In this document: in pieces, positions 8,857 to 17,754 of the stretch
How positions within the stretch are numbered: the first letter of the stretch is position 1
Layout: every line of letters begins with the position of its first letter
Assembly: GCA_016703535.1 (NCBI GenBank)
Contig: JADJBV010000002.1
Span: 1,736,001 to 1,800,000 of the forward strand
From: Deltaproteobacteria bacterium
GTDB lineage: Bacteria > Myxococcota > Kuafuiibacteriia > Kuafuiibacteriales > Kuafuiibacteriaceae
Length of the DNA: 64,000 nucleotides
Direction of reading: 5' to 3'
Notes under the pieces: model-generated
What the model saw: the letters and a program-made list of their open reading frames with translations, nothing else
Database searches by the model: none
Told to the model about the DNA's origin: nothing
Program-made: the position numbers and the translations under genes

Positions 8857-10464
8857 ATGGGACTTTGGACCACCAGCCTGATCGCGTTGTTGGCGGCTGC
8901 GCCCGCTCAAGAGCCGCGGATCGCGTTGGTGGTGCAGCTGACGATCGATCAACTCGGATCCTACACCTTGGGCCGTTATCAAGCGGCCTTGCCCGACGGT
9001 GGGCTGAAGCGGTTGATCGCCCGTGGCGCCTACTACCCTCGCGGGATCTACGGCTACGCCAACACTGAAACCGGCCCCGGCCACGCCACTTTGGCGACCG
9101 GCGCTTGGCCCGAGGTCCACGGGATCGCCGGCAACGTTTGGTACGAACCGCACAGCGGCGCCGAGATCAACTGCGTCAGCGATCCACTGCACGGCAAGAG
9201 CCCCCAACACCTCGAGGTGCCCAACCTGGCCGACACTCTGCGCGTCTTTAGCAACGGCGAAAGCCGGGTGGTGTCGGTGGCGATCAAGGATCGGGCGTCG
9301 ATCCTGATGGCGGGCCGGGCCCCCACCTTGGCCATTTGGTACGAAGAAAAAGAGGGGCGTTTCGTCACCGGTCGTTGGCCGGGCCACGGCCCCACGCCGG
9401 CTTGGTTCCAAGGCGCGGCCCTCTCCCTGGGGCCCAAGGTGGCCTTCGGGCGGCCCTGGGCGCGGCTCGTCGACGATCCCGCGTTCTATTCAAAATATGC
9501 TGGGCCCGACGACACCGAAACTGAAGAGCGGGTGCCGGGTTTGGGGCACACCTTCCCCCGGACCTTGGGCCAGGGGCTGAACTCCGGAGATCTCGAGTGG
9601 TGGGATCGGTATCGCGGTTCGCCGGCGGCGATCGAGGACACCTTCACCTTGGCCGAGTTGGCCCTCGAAAAAGAGCAGCTCGGTCGCCACGCCACCACCG
9701 ACTACCTGGCCATCGGCGTCAGCAGCACCGACTACGCGGGGCACTCTTGGGGCACCCACTCGCAGGAGGTGCTCGATCTGTTGTTGCGGGTGGATCGACA
9801 GGTGGCCCGCTTGATCCAGCGTTTGGATCGGCAGTTGGCGGGCCGGGTGCTCTACGTGGTTTCGGCGGATCACGGGGTGATGCCGACCCCTGAAGAGACG
9901 GCCAAGTTGGGCGTACGCACCCTCCGGATCCCGCCCCGTCCTTTGGTGGAGGCCATGGATCGGGCCCTGGCCGATCCCAAGGCGCCGGCCCTCGAACGGG
10001 CCCGGACCTTGGATCTCGATCCGCCCCGGGTCTTCTTGAGCCCCACCGATCCCAAGGTCGATCGAACGGCCTTGGCCCGACGGGCGGCGGCGGCTTTGGC
10101 GGGCCTCCCGGGGGTGCTCGAGGCCAAGGCGGCCGCTGATCTGGACCAGTTTCCGGCGCCTTATGCGGTGTATTTCCGAAGGTCCTACTATCCGGGGCGA
10201 GGGGGTGACCTCCTGTTGCTGCACCGCCCCTATGAGCTCCTCGACGGCGTCGGCGCCAACGGAATTGGAGTTGGCACCGGCCACGGCTCGCCGTACGGCT
10301 ACGACATGACCGTGCCGGTGATCTTGGCGGGCCCCGGGGTGCGCCCGGGCCGAGATCCCCGACCGATGGATATGACCCGAGTGGCGCCGACGATCGCCGC
10401 CTTGCTCGGCATCGACGCGCCCGCGGCGGCCTACGATCCGCCCCTGCCTGCACTCGACCCCTGA
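8857..10464 (+). CDS. PafA-type alkaline phosphatase (phosphate monoesterase)
   Basis: A secreted zinc phosphatase of 535 residues from ATG 8857, chosen because a signal peptide (MGLWTTSLIALLAAAPAQ) follows directly. The full PafA-like active-site set can be read: D31 in LTID, nucleophile T72 in TETGPGHAT, N93 in GNVWY, K144 and R146 in AIKDRAS, D292/H296 in STDYAGHSW, D338/H339 in SADHG and H476 in GTGHGSPYG. The Lys-x-Arg pair is the known mark separating phosphate monoesterases from diesterases in this superfamily. It would free inorganic phosphate from organic monoesters in the periplasm or outside the cell. A porin-like gene follows 14 bases downstream and a metal-dependent PHP-domain lipoprotein after that. 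Confidence 0.88.
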   Translation: MGLWTTSLIALLAAAPAQEPRIALVVQLTIDQLGSYTLGRYQAALPDGGLKRLIARGAYYPRGIYGYANTETGPGHATLATGAWPEVHGIAGNVWYEPHSGAEINCVSDPLHGKSPQHLEVPNLADTLRVFSNGESRVVSVAIKDRASILMAGRAPTLAIWYEEKEGRFVTGRWPGHGPTPAWFQGAALSLGPKVAFGRPWARLVDDPAFYSKYAGPDDTETEERVPGLGHTFPRTLGQGLNSGDLEWWDRYRGSPAAIEDTFTLAELALEKEQLGRHATTDYLAIGVSSTDYAGHSWGTHSQEVLDLLLRVDRQVARLIQRLDRQLAGRVLYVVSADHGVMPTPEETAKLGVRTLRIPPRPLVEAMDRALADPKAPALERARTLDLDPPRVFLSPTDPKVDRTALARRAAAALAGLPGVLEAKAAADLDQFPAPYAVYFRRSYYPGRGGDLLLLHRPYELLDGVGANGIGVGTGHGSPYGYDMTVPVILAGPGVRPGRDPRPMDMTRVAPTIAALLGIDAPAAAYDPPLPALDP

Positions 10465-10478
10465 GATCCTTACCCAAC

Positions 10479-11867
10479 ATGAGATCATCCAAACTCGTTG
10501 CCCTGCTCACCCCCATCACCTTCGGCCTTTGGCCCATCGCGGCCGTCGCCCAAACCGACACCTCGACCGCGGTGTTGATGCCCGAAGACGGGGGCCCCTT
10601 GCGCCGCGCGCCGATGCCCGAAGGCGGCGTCGATGACGGCATGCCTCGGGCCAAGCCTCCGACCGGTGGGGTCGACGACGGCATGAAGCGCAACACCCCC
10701 GAAGGTGGCGTGGACGAACCCAAGGTGGATCCGCAGCCGAAGGACCCGAACAAAACGCCACCCACTGAGCCGGCGCCGGTCAAAAAAGAGCAGGGCCTGA
10801 AGAACTCCGGTCAGTTTCGGGTCGACGAAAGCCAACTCGGCAGCGGCGGCCTCAGCGCCGAAGCGGGAGGCGTCGAGTTCATCTGGAACGGCTACTTCCG
10901 GGTCCTCGGAGAGATCACCGAAAACGACAACGAGTACATCGGCCGCAACGACGGCTTCAAGTTGGGCAACGCCCGCATCGGCATGAGCGCTCGGCGCGGG
11001 CCGCTCATGGCCTTCGTCGCCATGGAGGCGGCCTTCGGCGAACGGGAGGACATCAACGCACCCAACGGGACCTTCACCATACGCCCCCGGGACACTTTCC
11101 TGCGTTATGACCTGTCCCGCTTCGCGTTGATCACCGCCGGCCGCTTCAAGGCGCCTTACGATCTCGGCGAGCTGGAGGTGACGGCGCTCCGGACCTTCAT
11201 CGATCAGCCGGTCGAGTCTCGGGGCGTGTTGGCGACCCAAGGCAACGAAACCGAAGGCCTCAGCCAAGATCGACAGCTCGGCGTGATGGTCCACCAAGAC
11301 CACCTGGGCCTCACCGAAGACGGCTTCGATTTGGGTTATGCCTTGGCCCTCACCAACGGCCGCACCGTCGATCTGGCCTTCAACGACAACGATCGTCCCG
11401 CCGCTTTTGCCCGAGTTTCGGCCTACTACGGCCAGTGGGTGCAGCTGAACGTCGCCGGCTTCACCGACAGCCGGACCCGGGGCGAGATCCCCAACCTGAC
11501 CGACGAAGAGGTCAAAGGTTCGGAGATCTCGTTGTTGGCCAGCTTCTTCGGGATGTCCATCCAGGGCCAGCTGCTCTTCCAGAACAAGCTGTACAGCACC
11601 ACCGGCGCGCCCGATCAGAACTCCCTCGGGGCCCACGTGCAGTGGAGCTACACCTTGTGGGGCGCCTGGTTCGGCTACCGCTTCGCCTTTTTGGATCCCA
11701 ACACCCGAGACGATCAGGACAACGATCAAATCATCGAACACACCATCGGCCTCGGTTATCAGACCGAGTCGCTGCCGGTGCGCCTCATGCTCAACGGGAC
11801 CTTGGCCCAAGAGCAGGCCAAGGTGGACAACAACCGCCTGACCGCCATGGTTCAGTACATCTTCTGA
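10479..11867 (+). CDS. outer-membrane porin-like beta-barrel (OprO/OprP-like)
   Basis: The 462-residue protein has a signal peptide (cleavage near AAVAQ, residue 25), a Pro/Gly-rich linker with three copies of an EGGVDDGM-like unit (about residues 48-80), and a barrel from about residue 125 to a terminal Phe (VQYIF), the usual outer-membrane assembly signal. Alternating amphipathic strands, DTFLRYDLSRFALITAGRFKAPYDL and the LGVMVH...YALALTNGRT region resemble phosphate-selective porin O/P family proteins. It would let small solutes cross the outer membrane. The start is 14 bases after the phosphatase stop and 13 bases before the PHP lipoprotein, so the three form one transcript; phosphate or phosphoester specificity is inferred from that company only. 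Confidence 0.7.
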   Translation: MRSSKLVALLTPITFGLWPIAAVAQTDTSTAVLMPEDGGPLRRAPMPEGGVDDGMPRAKPPTGGVDDGMKRNTPEGGVDEPKVDPQPKDPNKTPPTEPAPVKKEQGLKNSGQFRVDESQLGSGGLSAEAGGVEFIWNGYFRVLGEITENDNEYIGRNDGFKLGNARIGMSARRGPLMAFVAMEAAFGEREDINAPNGTFTIRPRDTFLRYDLSRFALITAGRFKAPYDLGELEVTALRTFIDQPVESRGVLATQGNETEGLSQDRQLGVMVHQDHLGLTEDGFDLGYALALTNGRTVDLAFNDNDRPAAFARVSAYYGQWVQLNVAGFTDSRTRGEIPNLTDEEVKGSEISLLASFFGMSIQGQLLFQNKLYSTTGAPDQNSLGAHVQWSYTLWGAWFGYRFAFLDPNTRDDQDNDQIIEHTIGLGYQTESLPVRLMLNGTLAQEQAKVDNNRLTAMVQYIF

Positions 11868-11880
11868 GCGGGAGACGATC

Positions 11881-14800
11881 ATGAAGAAGCCGTACGTATT
11901 GGGTGGCGTCGCCACGAGCTTGGCCACCTTGGGTTTGGTGGTGGCGGGGAGCTGCGCCGACGGGCACCGGGTTACGGTCAAGCAGATCCAGAGCCGCGCC
12001 GATCTGATCGGTGGTCCCGGCGCCTTGGGCGACGTGGGCGACTATCTGATGGCCAACGATCAGATCCGCTTGATCATCCAAGGGGACGGCTACTCCCGGG
12101 GCTTCGGCATCTACGGCGGTTCATTGATCGACGCTGACCTCCAGCGCCCTTCGGTGGTCGGGGACTCCAACGGCGGCACCGGTCGCGACAACTTCAGCGA
12201 ACTTTTCCCAGCCTTGTTCCTGAAGGCCATGAAGCCGAACCGGATCGAGCTCAAGCAGAACGACGACGAGTCGGCCCAGATCGAGGTCAACGGCTCGGCC
12301 GCCGACTTTGTGTTTTTGGCCAAGCGGATCAACGACGTCTTGGTGAAGTCCGACAAGTTGCTCTTCAAGAACGTCTATCGCCTCCAGCCCGGCAAACGTT
12401 GGGTCGAGATCACCACCACCATCACCAACGGTGGCGAAGAGATCGTGAACCTGCCCGACGAGGGCGTGGCCCAGCTGGTCGGGGGCGACGTGGACTTCGT
12501 CTTCCCGACCGGAGACGTGATCCTCTTTGGCGCCGGCAACGACGTCTTTTCCGAGGGGGCGGGCTTCGACATCCGCTTCACCCTCGAGAAGATCTACAAA
12601 CGGGGGAGCAAGTTGCCCCAGCTGCCCGGCCTCTTGACCCCGTTTTTGGCCACCCGTGGCCCCGGGATCTCGTACGGCTTCATGAGCGGCATCGTCGATC
12701 CCGAGGACTCCTTGGTGAGCCGCGCCGCTTACGCCGGCCGCCAGCCCAGCGATCTCTTGATCCCGTTCCTTGCTTCATCGTTCACCGGCGCCTTCTACGG
12801 CGCGGCGCCCAAGACCCTCAGCCGCGGCGAGTCCTTCAGCTTCAAGAAGTACTTCATGGTCGGCAACGGCGACGTCTCCTCGATCCGGGACGTGGTCCAC
12901 GAGATCCGCGGGATCGAGACCGGGCAGTTCGGCGGTTGGGTCAAGGAGCGCCACAACCAGGCACCAGAAGCCGAGGTTTCGGTGTTGACCTTCGACGCCA
13001 GCGGCAGCCCTTACAACCAACACACCACCGATCAAAACGGCAACTTCTACGGGACCTACGCGCCCGGCCGCTACACCTACCGGGTCTTGGCGCCCGGCCG
13101 TTTCCCGACCGATCCGGTGCCCTTCGAGGTGGTGGCGGGCCAAAAGACCGGCGTGGAGATCTTCTTGCCGTCACCCGGCACCGTGGCCATCCGCCTCACC
13201 GGCGAAGACGGCCAACTGTTGCCCAGCAAGTGCAGTTTGGTCGGCACCTACGCCGCCAACGCCACCGGCTTTCCGGCTTGGGAGTTTTTGTACGAGCTCA
13301 AGTTGGGCGATCGGGCCCGGCCGGTGGACCTCATCCCCGATGGTCCGGCGCCGCTCACTCGGCGCTACATCGAAGACGTGATCTTGGCCCCCAACGGCCA
13401 GGCCACCGCCACCGTTCGACCCGGCAAATATCGGGCGTTCTGCTCTCGCGGCTTCGAATACGACGTTTGGGAACAGGATCTGGAGGTCAAGGAGCGGCAG
13501 ATCGCCCAGGTCGACGGCGTCCTGAAGCGCGCCATCGACACCACCGGCTGGGCCTCGGGCGACTTCCACCTCCACGCCCTCAACTCGGTCGACTCCTTCA
13601 TGGGCCTGGAAGATCGGGTGGCCCACGTCGCGTGTGAAGGTGTGGATCTGGCCTGCTCCAGCGATCACAACTTCGTCACCGATTATACTCGAGCGATCTC
13701 CTCTCAAGGCCTGGAGCGTTGGGTGCAGGGGATGATCGGCCTGGAGATGACCACCTTGGAGGTCGGCCACTTCAACGCCTTCCCCCTCAACTACGAGGCC
13801 GGCCGGATCACCAAAGGCGCCTTCGAGTGGTCGGGCCGCCCGCCCAAAGACATCTTCGCCGACCTACGGGCCCGGGGCAGCTTGGGCGGCGATCGGACCA
13901 TCATCCAGGTCAACCACCCCCGGGACACGATCCTCGGCTACTTCAACGACTACAACTTCAACCCCGACACCGGTGAGGCCGAGGCGGAGGACAGCCTGCT
14001 CCTGGCGCCCGAGGGCCCCGAGTTCGGCCCGGAGAACTTCTCCTACGACTTCGACGCCATCGAGGTCTTCAACGCCAAACGCTACGAGTTGTTGCGCCAC
14101 TACCGGGTGCCCGAGGTCCTCCCCGAAGGTCCCTTGCCCGACGTGATCCCGCCGGCGGGCACTGTTTTGCGCGATGAAAACGGCAAGGTCGCTTATCCGG
14201 GCGGCATGGACGACTGGTTCACCTTGCTCGATCGGGGCAACGTCTACACCGCCATGGGCAACAGCGACACCCACGGCCCCGAAGACGAGCCCGGCACCCC
14301 CCGCACCTTCTTCCCGGTCAGCGATGAACGTCCGGGCCTGATCGACGAAGGTGAAGTGGTGGCGGCGATCAAGGCCGGCCAGGTGCTCCCGACCAACGGC
14401 CCCTTCGTGAAGATCAAGGTCACTGGCGATGGCCGTTGTTTTGATCGGCGGGCCAACCAACCCCTCGGCAAGGAAACTTGCGGAATGGGTGAGGTGGTGA
14501 TCCCCAAGGACGGCAAGATCACCGTGGAGCTCGACATCCAGACCGCGGCCTGGGTGAAGATCAACCGGGTCAACCTGATCTACAACGGCGAAAACGTCGT
14601 CACCTTGGATGGGACCAACGAAACCTTGGGCAAGATCACCCAAACCATCGACGCTCGGGAGGAGGGATGGATCTTGGCCGAGGTCTTGGGCGAGGAGTCG
14701 ATGTTCCCGATGGTCACGCCGCGAGAGGTCCCCTCGATCCAGGTCAGCGACGCCTTGGGCTCCATCGCCAGCGCCTTTGGCTTTAGCCTCAGCCCCTTCG

Positions 14801-15024
14801 GCGCCCTCAAACCTTCGGAGGTCACCGTCGCCAAGCCCTACGCCTTCACCAACCCGATCTTCGTGGATCTGGAAGGCGACGGTTGGAAGGCCCCCGGCGT
14901 GGCCCGGCGGGCCCTCAAAGCCCAAAGTGAACCGCGCTGTTCGGCCAAAAAGAGCGATCTGACCGGCGTGCCCGCCTTGGTGAAGATCTTCGCCCTCTTC
15001 GACTGCGGTCACGGGCACCACTAG
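11881..15024 (+). CDS. large PHP-domain (CehA/McbA-type) metallohydrolase lipoprotein
   Basis: The 1047-residue exported protein begins with a lipoprotein-like signal (LGLVVAGSC, Cys about residue 25). An N-terminal beta-rich region is followed by a carboxypeptidase-regulatory/Cna-B-like module (VSVLTFDASGSPYNQHTTDQ and NGNFYGTYAPGRYTY, about 360-430) and a PHP-type metallohydrolase domain. The latter starts at TTGWASGDFHLHALNSVDSF (about 557-576), with the metal-binding His-x-His, then CSSDHNFVTDY, a MIGLEMTT...GHFNAF stretch, a VNHPRD segment and a GNSDTHGP segment. These match the CehA/McbA subfamily, which hydrolyses esters, though substrates vary widely. Three Cys sit in the C-terminal 40 residues. 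It is the third gene of a tightly spaced unit with the phosphatase and porin. Confidence 0.8.
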   Translation: MKKPYVLGGVATSLATLGLVVAGSCADGHRVTVKQIQSRADLIGGPGALGDVGDYLMANDQIRLIIQGDGYSRGFGIYGGSLIDADLQRPSVVGDSNGGTGRDNFSELFPALFLKAMKPNRIELKQNDDESAQIEVNGSAADFVFLAKRINDVLVKSDKLLFKNVYRLQPGKRWVEITTTITNGGEEIVNLPDEGVAQLVGGDVDFVFPTGDVILFGAGNDVFSEGAGFDIRFTLEKIYKRGSKLPQLPGLLTPFLATRGPGISYGFMSGIVDPEDSLVSRAAYAGRQPSDLLIPFLASSFTGAFYGAAPKTLSRGESFSFKKYFMVGNGDVSSIRDVVHEIRGIETGQFGGWVKERHNQAPEAEVSVLTFDASGSPYNQHTTDQNGNFYGTYAPGRYTYRVLAPGRFPTDPVPFEVVAGQKTGVEIFLPSPGTVAIRLTGEDGQLLPSKCSLVGTYAANATGFPAWEFLYELKLGDRARPVDLIPDGPAPLTRRYIEDVILAPNGQATATVRPGKYRAFCSRGFEYDVWEQDLEVKERQIAQVDGVLKRAIDTTGWASGDFHLHALNSVDSFMGLEDRVAHVACEGVDLACSSDHNFVTDYTRAISSQGLERWVQGMIGLEMTTLEVGHFNAFPLNYEAGRITKGAFEWSGRPPKDIFADLRARGSLGGDRTIIQVNHPRDTILGYFNDYNFNPDTGEAEAEDSLLLAPEGPEFGPENFSYDFDAIEVFNAKRYELLRHYRVPEVLPEGPLPDVIPPAGTVLRDENGKVAYPGGMDDWFTLLDRGNVYTAMGNSDTHGPEDEPGTPRTFFPVSDERPGLIDEGEVVAAIKAGQVLPTNGPFVKIKVTGDGRCFDRRANQPLGKETCGMGEVVIPKDGKITVELDIQTAAWVKINRVNLIYNGENVVTLDGTNETLGKITQTIDAREEGWILAEVLGEESMFPMVTPREVPSIQVSDALGSIASAFGFSLSPFGALKPSEVTVAKPYAFTNPIFVDLEGDGWKAPGVARRALKAQSEPRCSAKKSDLTGVPALVKIFALFDCGHGHH

Positions 15025-15599
15025 TGCATCGAGGCACTTGCGCCTCTGCCTTGTTGATCCTGGGGCTGAGCCTCTGGGGGTTCGGCGAGGCCTCGGCCCA
15101 CCAAGGTCAGATCCGTCGCACCTTGATGTTGGAGCCGGCGGGTTTGGTGCTCGAGGTGTTGGTTGAGGTGGTGGTCACCGGGCGTGAACGTCAGGCCGCC
15201 TTGTTCGCCTTGGCCGACCAAGATCGGAGCGGTGGGTTGCAGGCTTCGGAGCTGGAGCGGATCGGGCACGAGTTGGCGCTTTTTGGCCTCGATCAACTGG
15301 AGGTCCAAAGCGGCACCACCACCCTCAGCCTGGATGGGGTCGAGACCAAGGTGCAGGCCCAGCCCGGCCAGCCGATCGTGGCCTTGATCCACGGACGGCT
15401 GCCGCTCCTCAAAGGCCGGGTGTTGATCTTGGAGACCGGGAAAAGTGCGGCGCCCCTGACCGTGCGGCTCCTGCCTGGGGCCCCGGCCCTCCGTCCCAGC
15501 CGGGGGCGTCCGGGCAAAAAGGGCCTGATCGAGGTGGAGTTGGGGGCCCGGGACCACCTCGAGTTGCGGCCCGAGGTCCCCCAAAAAGCGGCGGAATAA
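15024..15599 (+). CDS. small secreted protein with an EF-hand-like loop, function unknown
   Basis: The 191-residue protein starts at a GTG whose G is the last base of the preceding stop codon, so it is translationally coupled to the PHP lipoprotein. A signal peptide (ALLILGLSLWGFGEASA) precedes a beta-rich stretch and an EF-hand-like calcium loop, ADQDRSGGLQASELERI (about residues 56-72: D-x-D-x-S-x-G-L...E). The C-terminal tail is basic, Gly/Arg/Lys-rich (ALRPSRGRPGKKG). No family is recognised. By context it could be an accessory of the upstream hydrolase unit. Confidence 0.55.
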   Translation: MHRGTCASALLILGLSLWGFGEASAHQGQIRRTLMLEPAGLVLEVLVEVVVTGRERQAALFALADQDRSGGLQASELERIGHELALFGLDQLEVQSGTTTLSLDGVETKVQAQPGQPIVALIHGRLPLLKGRVLILETGKSAAPLTVRLLPGAPALRPSRGRPGKKGLIEVELGARDHLELRPEVPQKAAE

Positions 15600-15640
15600 G
15601 GGCCCCAAGTTCGCGGTTCAACGCGGCCTTTTCGGGATTT

Positions 15641-15664
15641 CCCGTCGCGTTTTGCGTCGACGGG
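15641..15664 (+). terminator. hairpin after the phosphatase/porin/PHP unit
   Basis: CCCGTCG (15641-15647) pairs perfectly with CGACGGG (15658-15664) across a 10-base loop containing TTTT. It lies 42 bases past the stop of the small EF-hand-like gene and 70 bases before erpA, where a transcript end is expected. No T-run follows the stem, so it is a weak terminator candidate. Confidence 0.35.
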
Positions 15665-15733
15665 CGGTTTGGGGTGGGGCCTGGGGCGGAGTTGGGCTTG
15701 TCGGGTCGGGGAACGGTGGGTAAACTCGGCGCC

Positions 15734-16126
15734 ATGACTGCGACCGTCGCCCTCAACACCCCTCCCCTCGAGCACGTGGTCCTGGGACCCGATGAAGAGG
15801 CGCCGATCATCCTGACCGCCAAGGCGATCGAGATGGTGAAGGAAGCCATGGACGCCGAGAAGTTGGTCGGCCACGGGCTTCGGGTCTACGTGCAGGGCGG
15901 TGGTTGCTCCGGCTTCCAGTACGGCCTCGACTTCGACGACAAGCCCCGGGCCGGCGACTTCGAGATGGTCATCGGCGGCCTCAAGGTCTTCGTCGATCCG
16001 ATCTCGGCGATGCACCTCGAAGGCACCACCATCGACTACGTCATGGGGATCTCCGGCGCCGGGTTCAAGTTCAACAACCCGACCGCCAAGTCGACCTGCG
16101 GCTGCGGCTCCAGCTTCTCGACCTAA
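15734..16126 (+). CDS. erpA: iron-sulfur cluster insertion protein ErpA (A-type carrier)
   Basis: A 130-residue A-type Fe-S carrier, which binds a cluster and hands it to apoproteins in the cytoplasm. The three conserved cysteines are present: C58 in VQGGGCSGFQYGL and C122/C124 in the C-terminal STCGCGSSF. The family hallmarks LTAKAIEMVKEAM, FDDKPRAGDFE, VDPISAMHLEGTTIDYV and GISGAGFKFNNPTA all follow in order and length is normal. ATG 15734 is chosen because the homology begins close after it; an upstream in-frame start would add an unconserved 20 residues. It is called ErpA rather than IscA/SufA because no isc or suf genes are adjacent and the 'GFKFNNPNAKSTCGCGSSF' type ending is ErpA-like. 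Confidence 0.92.
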   Translation: MTATVALNTPPLEHVVLGPDEEAPIILTAKAIEMVKEAMDAEKLVGHGLRVYVQGGGCSGFQYGLDFDDKPRAGDFEMVIGGLKVFVDPISAMHLEGTTIDYVMGISGAGFKFNNPTAKSTCGCGSSFST

Positions 16127-16176
16127 GTCCTCCCGCTGGTCGTGCCAGCGCTCCCACTTCGTTGTAGGCTCGGCCC

Positions 16177-16581
16177 GTGCGAAACGCCTGGGCCCTGGGC
16201 CTCCTCTTCTGCGCGTGCACCTCGACCGAGGGCGGCGCCCTCCGGCAGGTCACCTACGGCCGCGACTTTCACTACCTGGAGAAACAAGAGGTCCGGACCG
16301 CGATGGACCGGATCGCCAAAGAGGTGGTGGCCCTGGAGGCCCTGCTCCGGGCCGACGCGCCCGCCCCTCAGCCGCAAGTGCTCCTGCACCTGGACGCGAT
16401 GATCGCCGCGACCGCCGAGCTGGAGGGCCCGGGCAAGGCCGGCAACCACCCGATCTTGGACACCAACCTGCCGGCCTTTCGCCGGGACTTGAACGCCGCC
16501 CGCTCTTCGGCCGCCAAAGACCCACCCAACTACTACCTGGCCGGGAGTGTGGCCGGGGCCTGCCAATACTGTCACCACTGA
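16177..16581 (+). CDS. small lipoprotein with a C-terminal CxxCH haem-binding motif
   Basis: The 134-residue protein starts at GTG 16177 and has a short lipoprotein signal (ALGLLFCACTS; Cys 12 or 14). The mature part is helical, with two predicted long helices (MDRIAKEVVALEALLRAD and LLHLDAMIAATAEL), and ends GACQYCHH, giving a single CxxCH at the extreme C-terminus. That layout, a four-helix-like protein with C-terminal CxxCH, is reminiscent of cytochrome c prime/c556 types, so a periplasmic membrane-anchored monohaem cytochrome is plausible. It lies between erpA (51 bases upstream) and a convergent thiO. The haem call is motif-based; distal ligand and redox partner are unknown. Confidence 0.6.
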   Translation: MRNAWALGLLFCACTSTEGGALRQVTYGRDFHYLEKQEVRTAMDRIAKEVVALEALLRADAPAPQPQVLLHLDAMIAATAELEGPGKAGNHPILDTNLPAFRRDLNAARSSAAKDPPNYYLAGSVAGACQYCHH

Positions 16582-16593
16582 ATATCGTGTACT

Positions 16594-16622
16594 GAATAGA
16601 ATCCACTCAGTGGAATCTATTC
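16594..16622. repeat. 29-base near-perfect inverted repeat between convergent genes
   Basis: GAATAGAATCCACT (16594-16607) and its near-complement AGTGGAATCTATTC (16609-16622) flank one base; 13 of 14 positions pair. The repeat is A/T-rich within a very G/C-rich window and overlaps the thiO stop codon, 13 bases after the CxxCH-protein stop. It could be a bidirectional transcription terminator or a protein-binding palindrome. Confidence 0.6.
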
Positions 16623-17704
16623 GGTCGATAGGGCCTAAGGTCCAGGGACGGGGTGCGCCCGGTGACCAGATCGGCCAACAACACCGCGGTGGCCGGGGCC
16701 TGCAAGATGCCGTTTCGGAAGTGGCCCGAAGCCAAATACAGGCCTTCGACCTCGGTGGCGCCCAAGAGCGGTGCGCCGTCGGGGGTGCCCGGCCGTAACC
16801 CCGCCCAGGTCTCGAGCACCGGTCGGTCGGCCAAGATCGGCATCCAGGAGAGGGCGGTGTCGAGCAACTTCTTCAGCCCGGTGGTGGTCACTTGTTTGTC
16901 GTAGCCGACCCGCTCGGCGGTCGAGCCCACCAAAACTCGGCCGTCGCGGCGCGGCACCACATAACCCGAGGGCGTGTGGAGGAAGGGCAACACGCCCGGG
17001 TCACCCGAGATCGCCAACATCTGTCCACGCACCGGCTCGATCGAAGGCGCCTTGACGCCCGGCACTTGGCCCGACCAGGCGCCGGCCGCCACGATCACCC
17101 GGTCGGCGCTGAGGCGCCCCGAACCTTCCAGCTCCAGGCCCACCACCTTGCCGCTTTCGATCACCACCTCCTTCACCGCTTGGCCGCTTTTGATCCGCAC
17201 CCCGGCCCGCTGGTTGGCCACGGACAAGGCCCGCATCAAGGCTCGGGGTTCGATCTGCCCTTCGTCGGGGAAATAGAGGCCCCCGGGGAGATCAGGGCGC
17301 AAACCAGGCACCCGTTCGTGGAGTTGATCGGCCGAAAGGCGCTCCCAGCGCAGGCCTTGTTCGTGTTGCCAAGCGAAGGCCTGGGCCTTTTGCTCGAGTT
17401 CGGCTTCACCGGTGGCCAACGCCAAGCCCCCGTCGACGTGATGCGCGACGTGGACCCCACTTTCGGCCTCCAACTCGGTGGTGAAGGCGCGGTAGAGGCT
17501 GCGGCTGTAGAGGCCGAGGGCCGTGGCGGGATCACTCGGGGAGTGGGCCTCCAGTTGGGGCGCCAACATGCCGGCGGCGGCGCTGGAGGACTCGGCGCCG
17601 GGGACCGCCTTTTCGAGCAGGGTCACGGGGATACGCCGTCGTAACAACTCCCGCGCGATCGCCGAACCGATGATCCCGGCCCCCAAAATGACGATTTCCG
17701 ACAT
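16607..17704 (-). CDS. thiO: glycine oxidase ThiO
   Basis: A 365-residue FAD-dependent oxidoreductase of the DAO family that oxidises glycine to iminoacetate for thiazole synthesis in thiamine biosynthesis. The FAD-binding GAGIIG (8-13) opens the protein, followed by the acidic end of strand 2 (TLLEKA), the SSAAAGMLAPQLEA motif of ThiO, a central VVAAGAWSG and the C-terminal ETWAGLRPGTPDGAPLLG and GLYLASGHFRNGILQAPATA, which are near-diagnostic. Length is normal for ThiO. No other thi gene is visible nearby. It is divergent from the unknown secreted-protein gene at 17755 (50 bases between starts) and converges on the CxxCH lipoprotein. Confidence 0.9.
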   Translation of the reverse strand: MSEIVILGAGIIGSAIARELLRRRIPVTLLEKAVPGAESSSAAAGMLAPQLEAHSPSDPATALGLYSRSLYRAFTTELEAESGVHVAHHVDGGLALATGEAELEQKAQAFAWQHEQGLRWERLSADQLHERVPGLRPDLPGGLYFPDEGQIEPRALMRALSVANQRAGVRIKSGQAVKEVVIESGKVVGLELEGSGRLSADRVIVAAGAWSGQVPGVKAPSIEPVRGQMLAISGDPGVLPFLHTPSGYVVPRRDGRVLVGSTAERVGYDKQVTTTGLKKLLDTALSWMPILADRPVLETWAGLRPGTPDGAPLLGATEVEGLYLASGHFRNGILQAPATAVLLADLVTGRTPSLDLRPYRPNRFH

Positions 17705-17754
17705 GACCCACGTCTATCACCCGGATGCGGCCCGAGTCGGTTACAATCCGGCCG

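Noticed and set aside
10620..10720. GGVDDGM-like repeats in the porin gene
   Set aside because: Short coding repeats in a linker, not a DNA repeat or CRISPR.
12399..13637. 412-codon frame within the PHP lipoprotein gene
   Set aside because: Arg/Pro-rich translation in another frame of a well-supported gene.
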